Shown here piece after piece: positions 25,422 to 32,686 of a stretch of 64,000 nucleotides of DNA. The stretch lies in assembly GCA_018241425.1 (NCBI GenBank), contig JAFEDU010000002.1, forward strand, positions 1,054,001 to 1,118,000. Direction: 5' to 3'. The notes under the pieces are model-generated. The model was given only the letters and a program-made list of their open reading frames with translations. It searched no databases and was not told the DNA's origin. The DNA comes from Pseudomonadota bacterium. GTDB lineage: Bacteria; Pseudomonadota; Gammaproteobacteria; Steroidobacterales; Steroidobacteraceae. Both the position numbers and the translations under genes were made by a program. The first letter of the stretch is position 1. The number at the start of each line of letters is the position of its first letter.

Positions 25422-26042
25422 TCAGGCGGGGGGTACGGTCGCGGCCATCGAGGGGCGGGCCGCGAAGCCCCGGTACCAGGCGGCCACCCCCGGCGCCCGG
25501 ACCGGCCAGTTGAACGAACCGAAGCGGAAGTCCGCATAACCCAGGCAGCAGGCGAGGGCGATCTGCGCCAGGTCCAGCGCCCGGGCACCGGTGAGCAGCG
25601 TGGGGGCCTGCCGCTCGAACCAGTCCAGCCCCCGCCAGAAGCGGTCCTCCTGGTCCTGCGTCCACTGCGACCAGCGCAGACCTTCCGGCCGCAGCGAGTT
25701 CTCGTAGCGCGACAGCACCAGTGCCTCGGTCATGCCGAGGGCGAGGGACTGCCGGGTGAGGACGGGCCAGCGCGCGGCGCCGGCCGGGATCAGTCGTCCG
25801 CCCCCCAGGTGATCGAGGTATTCGCAGATCACGGTCGAGTCGAACAGCACCGTCGCGCCATCTTCGAGCAGCAGCGCGGGGATCTTCCGCAGTGGGTTCA
25901 CGGTGGCGGCGAAGTGGGCGTTCTCGCGCCCCGGGGCCACGTGCACGACCTCCAGCTGCAGCCGCTCGCCGAGGCCGAGCTCGGCAGCCGCGACGCGCAC
26001 GCGGCGCGCGAACGGGGACGTCGGCGAGTACATGAGTTTCAT
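25422..26042 (-). CDS. Glutathione S-transferase family protein
   Basis: 206 residues starting MKLMYSPTSPFARRVRVAA. The thioredoxin-like N-domain has the SPTSPFARRV motif, with the catalytic Ser/Cys position near residue 9, cis-Pro in NPLRKIPALLLEDG, and DSTVICEYLD for the glutathione gamma-glutamyl contact. The all-helical C-domain follows from about 85. It should conjugate glutathione to electrophiles in the cytoplasm. The longer in-frame start 156 bp upstream has no homology and is rejected. It is followed by the methyltransferase gene. Confidence 0.88.
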   Translation of the reverse strand: MKLMYSPTSPFARRVRVAAAELGLGERLQLEVVHVAPGRENAHFAATVNPLRKIPALLLEDGATVLFDSTVICEYLDHLGGGRLIPAGAARWPVLTRQSLALGMTEALVLSRYENSLRPEGLRWSQWTQDQEDRFWRGLDWFERQAPTLLTGARALDLAQIALACCLGYADFRFGSFNWPVRAPGVAAWYRGFAARPSMAATVPPA

Positions 26043-26272
26043 CGGCAGGCTCCGCGCACGACAGTCGGGCCGACGATTGTATGCCGGCGACATCCACGGC
26101 GGGGGACAGCGCAGGCTGTGTCTGGACGGCCCGGCGGTTTTGCAGGGAGAATGGTGCGCCGGTCGAAACTCGGCATCCCGGTGACGGTTACCCTGCACAT
26201 GCGACGACCGGACCTGTGTCCAGCAACCCTGCGGACCGCACCAGTGCGGTTCATGGCCGCCGGTGCGTGCGC

Positions 26273-29125
26273 ATGAGTACCCCGGCGAGCTCGGCAGCCG
26301 GGCGACTGTTCCTGACGGACCGCCCCCGCGAGGCGATGAACCCCCTGGGCGGCCCCGGCGGCCTGCGGCGCGCTCACCTCATCCTGATCCTGATGTGCGT
26401 CTACGTGGCGCTCGGTACCGCCTGGCTCCTGAGCGGCCTCGGCGGTCCCGGGGTCATTCACTACGTCGCGCTCCTGTCGGCGACGCCGGCGCAGCTGACC
26501 GCCTCGCTGATGCTGATCGCCGCGGCGTGGGCCACGCCGGCCGGCCTGGCGCGCTACGCATGGGGCTTCGTGGCCGCAGGCTGGACGCTCTACTTCATCG
26601 GCGATGAGATCGGGGTCGGCACCTGGCTGGCCGGCCGCGATCCCTTCCCGGGCCCGGCGGACCTCTTCTACCTGTGCCTGTATCTGTCGCTGCTGTGCGC
26701 CTCGGCATCCCTGGTGCGGGCCTCGGCGGTGCGGGTGCGCTGGCTGCAGCTATTGCTCGATGCCACGATCTTCGTCGTCGGCTTCGGGGCGTTCTTCTGG
26801 TACCTTCTGATCCGCCCGGCGCCGCTGGCCGGCGGAACCACGGTCCTCGGACGGTTCCTCGCCGAGGCCTACGCGGCGCTGGACTGCGTGGTGCTGCTGG
26901 TACTGGGCGTGGTGTTGCTGGCGAGCGGCGGCATCGGCATCCGTGCGCGTCGTGCCGTGATCTACCTCCTAGCGGGCTTTGCGACGATGTTCCTCGCCGA
27001 CATCGTCTGGTCGCTGGCCCGGCTCGCCGGGACCTACCTGCCGGGCCAGTTCCAGGACGTCCTGTACCTTGCGACCAACGTGCCGCTCGCGGCTGCGGCC
27101 TACGAGCAGCTGCGGCACGTGAACGAGCGCCCGCGCGCGCCGGTCACTGGCTCCGATGCGCTGGCCAGCGCGCTGCCGTACGCGGCGATGTTCGCGGCGT
27201 TCGTGGTGCTGGTCTACTACACGCGCGCCAAGGTGCTCGGGCCCGCGAACGTGATGACGATCGTCGTGTTCGCACTCACCCTGCTGGTGATGGTGCGCCA
27301 GGCGCTCGCGCTGCGCAGCGATGCCCTGCTGCGCGAGCGCAATGCCGCGCGGCGCGTCGAGCAGCGCTATGCCTCCCTCATCGCCAACGCCTCCGATGCG
27401 ATCATGATCATCGACACCGCAGACGTGGTGCGCTTTGCCTCGCCGGCCTCCGAGCGCCTGCTGGGCACGGGGGTCGCGCAGATGCTCGGGCGGCGCTGGC
27501 AGGAGCTGTGCCCGCGCCCGGTGAGCGACCGGCTGCAGGCCGTGCTCGCCGAGCTGGCGCTGGACTCCGGGCGCGCCGTGGGGCCGGCCGAGATGGCGTT
27601 CGAGCGCGACGGGCAGCGCTACGTGTTCGAGTGCGTGGGCAGCAACCTCACGCAGGACCCGGACGTGCAGGGCTACGCCCTCAACCTGCGCGACATCAGC
27701 GAGCGCAAGGCGCTGGAGGAGCAGCTGCGCCACCTGGCCTTCCACGACCCGCTCACGCGGCTTGCGAACCGCAGTCTCTTCCGCGACCGCGTGCAGCATG
27801 CCCTCGCGCTCGTGAAGCGCAACCCACGAATGCTGGCGGTGCTGTTCCTCGACCTGGACCGTTTCAAGGACGTCAACGACACGCTGGGGCACGATGCCGG
27901 TGATCGCCTGCTGCAGGTGGTCGCGCAGCGCCTGCTCGGCTCGGTCCATGCGTCCGATACCGTCGCCCGGCTCGGTGGCGATGAGTTCGCCATCCTGGTG
28001 GAAAGCTGCAACTGCAATGCCGAGGTCGAGCAGCTGGCGCGCCGGATCATCGACAGCCTCAACGCGCCCTTTACCCTCGGCGGCAAGGAGGCACGCGTCG
28101 GCGCCAGTGTCGGCATCGCCTACTGCGGCACCGGCATCGAGGTGGAGGCACTGCTCAGCAACGCCGACATGGCGATGTATTACGCCAAGGCCGAGGGCCG
28201 CAACCGCCACGTGACCTTCCGGGCGCGCATGCAGGAGGAGCTGTGCGAGCGGCTGCGGCTCGAGACGGACTTCGATCGCGCCCTGGCCCGGGAAGAGTTC
28301 TTCCTCGAATACCAGCCGATCGTCGACCTCGGCACGCGGGCGCTCCTGGGCGTGGAGGCGCTGGTGCGCTGGCGCCACCCCGAGGTCGGCGTGATGATGC
28401 CGGCGCAGTTCATCCAGGTGCTCGAGGACCGCGGGCACATCACGCAGCTCGGCCGGTGGACGCTGCAGCGCGCCTGCCAGGACGTCTGCGCGTGGCGCGG
28501 GCGCCTCGCGGGCGGCGGCGCGGTGCGACTCGCCGTGAACATCTCCGGACGGCATGTGCAGGACGGGAGCCTGGTCGAGGACGTCACCGCCGCCCTGCAG
28601 CGCTCCGGCCTCGAGGCCGAGAACCTGATCATCGAGCTCGTCGAGAGCACGATCACGCGGGCGAGCCCCGCAAACCTCGAGTGCTTCCGCCGACTGAAGC
28701 AGCTCGGCGCGCGGCTCGCCATCGACGACTTCGGGGTCGGTTATTCCTCGCTCTCCTACCTGCACAGCTTCCCGATCGACATCCTCAAGATCGACCGGAC
28801 CTTCGTGAGCGAGATCGCCAAGTCCGAGCGCGGCTCGGCGCTGGCGCGCGCGGTGCTCTCGCTGGCGGACACCCTGGGCCTGGATGCGCTGGCCGAGGGC
28901 ATCGAACACGAGTCGCAGGTGGGGATCCTGCGGCAGCTGGGATGCGTGGCGGGGCAGGGCTTCCTGTTCCAGCGCCCCGACACGCTCGAGCGGATCGCAG
29001 CGAGCAACTGCGTCGCCCGGCGCAACGAGCTGTGGTCGGTGCACGCCACCGCCGAGTCGCTGTCCCCGACCGGGCGCTTCCGGGTACTCAGCGACCTTGC
29101 GCCCCAGGTTCCTTCCGGGGACTGA
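26273..29125 (+). CDS. Membrane PAS-GGDEF-EAL cyclic-di-GMP protein
   Basis: About 950 residues. Residues 30-345 carry eight or nine hydrophobic helices, a membrane sensor. A PAS domain (about 362-480, VEQRYASLIANASDAIMIID) follows. The diguanylate cyclase domain has an intact GGDEF at 568-572, and the phosphodiesterase domain an intact EAL at 695-697, with VNISGRH, DDFGVGYSSL and the K of LKID. Both domains look active, so it may make or degrade cyclic-di-GMP depending on signal. The start is uncertain: the ATG at 26273 or the one at 26336, which is preceded closely by GAGG. Confidence 0.9.
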   Translation: MSTPASSAAGRLFLTDRPREAMNPLGGPGGLRRAHLILILMCVYVALGTAWLLSGLGGPGVIHYVALLSATPAQLTASLMLIAAAWATPAGLARYAWGFVAAGWTLYFIGDEIGVGTWLAGRDPFPGPADLFYLCLYLSLLCASASLVRASAVRVRWLQLLLDATIFVVGFGAFFWYLLIRPAPLAGGTTVLGRFLAEAYAALDCVVLLVLGVVLLASGGIGIRARRAVIYLLAGFATMFLADIVWSLARLAGTYLPGQFQDVLYLATNVPLAAAAYEQLRHVNERPRAPVTGSDALASALPYAAMFAAFVVLVYYTRAKVLGPANVMTIVVFALTLLVMVRQALALRSDALLRERNAARRVEQRYASLIANASDAIMIIDTADVVRFASPASERLLGTGVAQMLGRRWQELCPRPVSDRLQAVLAELALDSGRAVGPAEMAFERDGQRYVFECVGSNLTQDPDVQGYALNLRDISERKALEEQLRHLAFHDPLTRLANRSLFRDRVQHALALVKRNPRMLAVLFLDLDRFKDVNDTLGHDAGDRLLQVVAQRLLGSVHASDTVARLGGDEFAILVESCNCNAEVEQLARRIIDSLNAPFTLGGKEARVGASVGIAYCGTGIEVEALLSNADMAMYYAKAEGRNRHVTFRARMQEELCERLRLETDFDRALAREEFFLEYQPIVDLGTRALLGVEALVRWRHPEVGVMMPAQFIQVLEDRGHITQLGRWTLQRACQDVCAWRGRLAGGGAVRLAVNISGRHVQDGSLVEDVTAALQRSGLEAENLIIELVESTITRASPANLECFRRLKQLGARLAIDDFGVGYSSLSYLHSFPIDILKIDRTFVSEIAKSERGSALARAVLSLADTLGLDALAEGIEHESQVGILRQLGCVAGQGFLFQRPDTLERIAASNCVARRNELWSVHATAESLSPTGRFRVLSDLAPQVPSGD

Positions 29126-29147
29126 CCGTGCGCCCGGGTCCCCGCGG

Positions 29148-29453
29148 ATGAGCGCGTACGTCATCTTCGACGTCGACATCCGGGATGCCGGGCGTTACCA
29201 GGAGTTCATGGCGGGCGTGAAGCCCGCGCTGGAAGCGGCCGGTGCGCGCTACCTGGCGCGCGGCGGTGAGCACCGGGTCTACGAGGGGGAGTGGCAGCCG
29301 CGACGCATCGTCATACTGGAGTTTCCCTCCCTCGCAGCATGGGAGAGCTTCTACCGGAGTCCGGGCTACCAGGGGCTCAAGGCAATCCGCGAGGCGTGCA
29401 GCTCGGCGCGGCTGGTTGCGGTGGACGGGGTTCCCGCCTCTGCGGATGCCTGA
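29148..29453 (+). CDS. DUF1330 family small protein
   Basis: 101 residues, a DUF1330 protein of the dimeric alpha-beta barrel type. The start is MSAYVIFDVDIRD, followed by YQEFMAGVKPALEAAGARYLARGG and VILEFPSLAAWESFYRSPGYQGLKAIR, all matching the family. Members are thought to bind small hydrophobic ligands or act as monooxygenase-like proteins; the function is not established. It starts 22 bp after the GGDEF/EAL gene and is convergent with the zinc-ribbon gene. Confidence 0.85.
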   Translation: MSAYVIFDVDIRDAGRYQEFMAGVKPALEAAGARYLARGGEHRVYEGEWQPRRIVILEFPSLAAWESFYRSPGYQGLKAIREACSSARLVAVDGVPASADA

Positions 29454-29471
29454 ACGTCCCTGGCGACCCGT

Positions 29472-29708
29472 TTACTTGCGCGCGTTCCAGGCTTCCGCGG
29501 CACCCACGGCGGTGTCGTTCTGCGGACCATTCGCCCCACATTCCAGGCATTCCACGTGGTAGCTGGGGTCCGGGTCGTCCTCGGCGCCCCAGCGCTCGAC
29601 GACCAGCTGGTCCGCCCCGCTGCCACAGAAGGGGCACGATTCGGCCTCCGGCGCATTCTCGAGCGGCTTGCCGTCCATGTCAGTGAAGCTGTTGTCGGGA
29701 AGGCTCAT
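29472..29708 (-). CDS. Lar-family-like zinc ribbon protein
   Basis: 78 residues with two CxxC pairs, Cys25/Cys28 (SCPFCGS) and Cys54/Cys57 (VECLECGANGP), and a closing EAWNARK. This pattern (CPFC, then a second knuckle and WNxR) is that of the restriction-alleviation Lar family, small proteins first known from Rac prophage. Here it is in the core backbone next to the SPFH gene, so anti-restriction may not be its role. It may only be a general zinc ribbon with the same fold. Confidence 0.65.
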   Translation of the reverse strand: MSLPDNSFTDMDGKPLENAPEAESCPFCGSGADQLVVERWGAEDDPDPSYHVECLECGANGPQNDTAVGAAEAWNARK

Positions 29709-29742
29709 GCAGTCTGACTCCGTGAGTTTGCGTACCGCCGTG

Positions 29743-30699
29743 TCATGAACGGGCCGCCGGGGCGGCCGGCACCGTCGGCGCGGTCCCGGCAGGTTTCCGG
29801 ACGATGCTGGTGGCCATGCTGATCACCGAGGCGAGGTCGGACAGCTCACCGGGTATGACCAGGGTCGTGCTTTCCTTGGCGAGCTTGCCGAACTGGCGCA
29901 CGTACTCCTCCCCGACGCGCAGCTGCATGGCCTCGATCCCGCCGCGCTCGCTGAGCGCCGAGCCCACCCGGCGCAGGCCCTCGGCGGTGGCCGTGGCGAC
30001 GGCGAGGATCGCGGCGGCCTGGCCGTCGGCCTCGTTGATCTGCTGCTGCTTGCTCGCCTCCGAGGCCTTGATCACGCGCTGCTTGTCGCCCTCGGCGGCG
30101 TTGATCTTGGCGTCGCGCTCGCCCTCGGAAGTGAGGACGACGGCGCGCTTCTCGCGCTCCGCGCGCATCTGCTTCTCCATCGCCGACAACACGTCCTTGG
30201 GCGGGGCGATGTTCTTGATCTCGTAGCGCAGCACCTTGACGCCCCAGGCGGCGGAGGCCTTGTCGAGCTCCGCGACGATGTTGGCGTTGATGGTGGCGCG
30301 GGCCTCGAAGGTCCGGTCCAGTTCGATCTTGCCTATCTCGCTGCGCAAGTTCGTCTGTGCCAGCTGCGCGATGGCGAAGCCGTAGTTCGTGATGCCGTAG
30401 GAGGCCAGGTGCGGATCGAGCACCTGCAGGTAGAGGATCGCATCGACACCGACCTGGACGTTGTCGCGCGTGATGCAGATCTGCTCGGGCACGTCGAGCG
30501 CCTGTTCCTTGAGGTTGTGGCGGTAGGCGACGCGCTCCACGAACGGGATCAGGATGTGGAACCCGGCCTGCAGGGTGCGGCTGTAGCGCCCCAGGTTTTC
30601 GACCACGTAAGCGCTCTGCTGCGGCACGACGGTGGCCGTCCGCCACACCAGGATCACGGCGATGAAGGCGAGGACGATGAAGACGTAGGAGGTGTACAT
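29743..30699 (-). CDS. SPFH/Band 7 membrane protein (QmcA/stomatin-like)
   Basis: 318 residues with an N-terminal membrane helix (YVFIVLAFIAVILVW). The Band 7 domain follows: VPQQSAYVVENLGRYSRTL, GFHILIPFVERVAYRHNLKE and YGITNYGFAIAQLAQTNLRS. A long charged helix (SAMEKQMRAEREKRAVVLTSEGERDAKINAAEGDKQ; fragments only) leads to oligomerisation, then a C-terminal region. It should form ring-like membrane microdomain scaffolds, often with an NfeD partner. The NfeD gene precedes it by 25 bp on the same strand, the usual pairing. Confidence 0.92.
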   Translation of the reverse strand: MYTSYVFIVLAFIAVILVWRTATVVPQQSAYVVENLGRYSRTLQAGFHILIPFVERVAYRHNLKEQALDVPEQICITRDNVQVGVDAILYLQVLDPHLASYGITNYGFAIAQLAQTNLRSEIGKIELDRTFEARATINANIVAELDKASAAWGVKVLRYEIKNIAPPKDVLSAMEKQMRAEREKRAVVLTSEGERDAKINAAEGDKQRVIKASEASKQQQINEADGQAAAILAVATATAEGLRRVGSALSERGGIEAMQLRVGEEYVRQFGKLAKESTTLVIPGELSDLASVISMATSIVRKPAGTAPTVPAAPAARS

Positions 30700-30724
30700 G
30701 GTCGGCCTTGGGAGGGATTGGGAA

Positions 30725-31156
30725 TCAGGCGTCGGGCTTTACCAGGAGGGTCAGGTCCCGTACGCCCTGGATGCGGACGCGGGTGCCAGCGGCGATGGGC
30801 GTGTTGGTGTCGTTGCGGACGGTCCAGTACGTACCGCCGTGCTCGGTCTGGCACGTGCCCCCGGGCGCCAGCGCGACGGAGAGCGTCAGCACACCCTCGG
30901 GCTGCCCGGTCTTGACCTCGGGCGCCTCGCGGTGGAAGCGACGATAGACCCGGTTGCGGAAGGCAACCATCGAGATGACCGCAAGGGCCGCGAAGAGGGC
31001 CCACTGCGCCCAGGGGGAGGGCGACAGTGTGAGGGTCACGAGTCCCACCAGGATCGCCGCGGTGCCGATGAACACCAGGTAGAACTGCGCGCTCACGAAG
31101 GCGAGCTCGGCGCCGAACAGTATCGCCCCGCCGATGATCCAGCCCCACCAGGACAT
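30725..31156 (-). CDS. NfeD-family membrane protein
   Basis: 143 residues starting MSWWGWIIGG. Three hydrophobic helices occupy the first 80 residues, followed by a soluble OB-fold domain of about 60 residues (GQPEGVLTLSVALAPGGTCQ, TYWTVRNDTNTPIAAGTRVRIQGV, TLLVKPDA). This is the short NfeD form without a ClpP-like protease. It partners with SPFH proteins in membrane microdomains, and here the SPFH gene lies 25 bp downstream. A longer in-frame upstream extension has no homology. Confidence 0.9.
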   Translation of the reverse strand: MSWWGWIIGGAILFGAELAFVSAQFYLVFIGTAAILVGLVTLTLSPSPWAQWALFAALAVISMVAFRNRVYRRFHREAPEVKTGQPEGVLTLSVALAPGGTCQTEHGGTYWTVRNDTNTPIAAGTRVRIQGVRDLTLLVKPDA

Positions 31157-31325
31157 AGGGACATCCTCTCGTGCGCGAAGCCCTCGCAGCTCCGCTCGTC
31201 GCGCAGTATATCCGAGGCGCCCGGTCGGTTCGCACCGCGCGGCATCCGGCAGCGCCACTCCTGCGCTATGCTTGGGGCCGAAGATCGACGCGAACCCGTA
31301 ACGAAAACACAATTAGGGGGAAGCA

Positions 31326-31715
31326 ATGGTCCGGTCCATCACCGCCGTCATCGGCAGCTACCTGCTTTCGATCGTCCTCGTGCTCGCATCCGACCCGCTG
31401 CTCAGGCAGATCTTTCCCGGTGAATTCGACAAAGGGCACGTGCCCTCCAACCCACCCCTCCTTGCCAGTACCGCGATCTTCATCGCAGTCTCGATCCTGT
31501 GTGCGTGGCTGTGCGCGCGCTTTGCCCCACCGCGCAAGGAGCGGCACGTGCTCGCCTTCTTTCTGCTCGGCGAGGTCCTGGGAGTCGCCAGTGTGATCCC
31601 CAACTGGAGCAGTGGCTGGCCACACTGGTACTGGCTCTCCTGGCTCCTGAGCTGGCCGGTGAGTTGCTGGCTGGGCCTGGCGTTGGCCCGCCGCAGTGCA
31701 GCGAAGTCCGCCTGA
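31326..31715 (+). CDS. Small multi-helix membrane protein, unknown
   Basis: 129 residues, MVRSITAVIGSYLLS, with AGGGGGA just upstream of the ATG. About four hydrophobic segments (near 5-22, 45-63, 75-90 and 100-120). The second half contains WSSGWPHWYWLSWLLSWPVSCWLGLAL, rich in Trp. No conserved catalytic motif is recognised. It is divergent from the NfeD gene and followed closely by the DUF3237 gene. Confidence 0.65.
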   Translation: MVRSITAVIGSYLLSIVLVLASDPLLRQIFPGEFDKGHVPSNPPLLASTAIFIAVSILCAWLCARFAPPRKERHVLAFFLLGEVLGVASVIPNWSSGWPHWYWLSWLLSWPVSCWLGLALARRSAAKSA

Positions 31716-31746
31716 GCCGTCACCTCCGGGTTTTCGGGAGTTGAGT

Positions 31747-32292
31747 ATGAGGATGTGCCTGCGCGGCTGCATCGCGGCTTGCGCGGTGGTGATGAGTGTT
31801 GCTCTCCCGGCCGCCGAGCCGCAGCCCGCTGCGCCCCTGCGAACGGAATACCTGATGACGCTCTACGCCCCGCTGGATGCCCCGTCCAACGTCGACGACT
31901 CGCTCGCGATCTTCAACGTCTCGGCGCAAGGCGGCTGGGTGCGCGGTCCGAGGATCCGTGGCGTGCTGGTGTCGCCAGGCGGAGACTGGTCGCGCGCCAT
32001 GCCCTCCGGTGTCGTGCGGCTGGACGTGCGCCTCACCGTCCGCACGGACGATGGGGCACTCATCTACGTGTCGTATGGCGGCGTCGAGCGCGACCTGCCG
32101 AAGTCCGCGACTTCACATCCGGGCGCAACTCTCGGACCGAAGGACGTCGGGGTCTGGCTGATCGCCCCGACGTTCGAGACCTCCGCCACCAAGTACGCCT
32201 GGCTCGACGAGGTCCAGGGCGTCGGCCGGATGGTCGAGTACAAGGACGGCGCGGGCGGTTACGTCAAATACGAGATCTACAGCGTGAGGTGA
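31747..32292 (+). CDS. DUF3237 family exported protein
   Basis: 181 residues starting MRMCLRGCIA with GGGAG 7 bp upstream. The signal peptide ends near SVALPAAEP. The mature protein matches DUF3237: TEYLMTLYAPLDAP, IFNVSAQGGWVRGPRIRGVLVSPGGDW, SGVVRLDVRLTVRTDDGALIYVSYGGVER and the C-terminal KYEIYSVR. The family adopts a beta-barrel related to polyketide cyclases and is of unknown function; members are sometimes found near aromatic or steroid breakdown genes, which are not evident here. Confidence 0.87.
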   Translation: MRMCLRGCIAACAVVMSVALPAAEPQPAAPLRTEYLMTLYAPLDAPSNVDDSLAIFNVSAQGGWVRGPRIRGVLVSPGGDWSRAMPSGVVRLDVRLTVRTDDGALIYVSYGGVERDLPKSATSHPGATLGPKDVGVWLIAPTFETSATKYAWLDEVQGVGRMVEYKDGAGGYVKYEIYSVR

Positions 32293-32350
32293 CGCCCCTC
32301 GCGCCGCCGTAGCCGCTCACGCCCCGCGGCGGCCAGTGTAGGATTTCGCG

Positions 32351-32656
32351 ATGGCGACCACGCGGCAGAAACTCAACCGGCACTTCTGGGCAGGCTGGAT
32401 CCTGGTGGTGGCGCTGTCCGGGGTGCTTGCCGGCCTGCACGGCCTGTTCAACGAAGCCGGCTGGTGGTTCCTCGCCCTCGTGGTGGTGGCGATCGTTGGT
32501 GTCTTCGTCGCGATGTACCGCACCCGGTGCGTCATGTGCGGCGCGCCGCTGCGGCGAATGGGGCTCTGGTGGCACCCGGGCGCGGAGGCGAACTGGTCCC
32601 CGCCTTGCCCGAGCTGCAAGAAACACATCGATCGGATCGAGCCGTTCAAGCGCTGA
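32351..32656 (+). CDS. Two-helix membrane protein with C-terminal zinc ribbon
   Basis: 101 residues, MATTRQKLNRHFWAGW. Two hydrophobic helices (about 14-33 and 38-56) are followed by a zinc-ribbon-like tail with CVMCG and CPSCK pairs and the basic end HIDRIEPFKR. The tail probably sits in the cytoplasm. Such small membrane-ribbon proteins occur widely without a known role. It is convergent with the astacin gene. Confidence 0.65.
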   Translation: MATTRQKLNRHFWAGWILVVALSGVLAGLHGLFNEAGWWFLALVVVAIVGVFVAMYRTRCVMCGAPLRRMGLWWHPGAEANWSPPCPSCKKHIDRIEPFKR

Positions 32657-32686
32657 ACGACCGGCATCGCGCCCGGGGCTTACGAA

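Noticed and set aside
26081..26272. Longer N-terminus of the GGDEF/EAL protein
   Set aside because: The 64 extra codons are Cys/Arg-rich with no hydrophobic or domain pattern and overlap the divergent glutathione S-transferase leader. The membrane domain starts after 26273.
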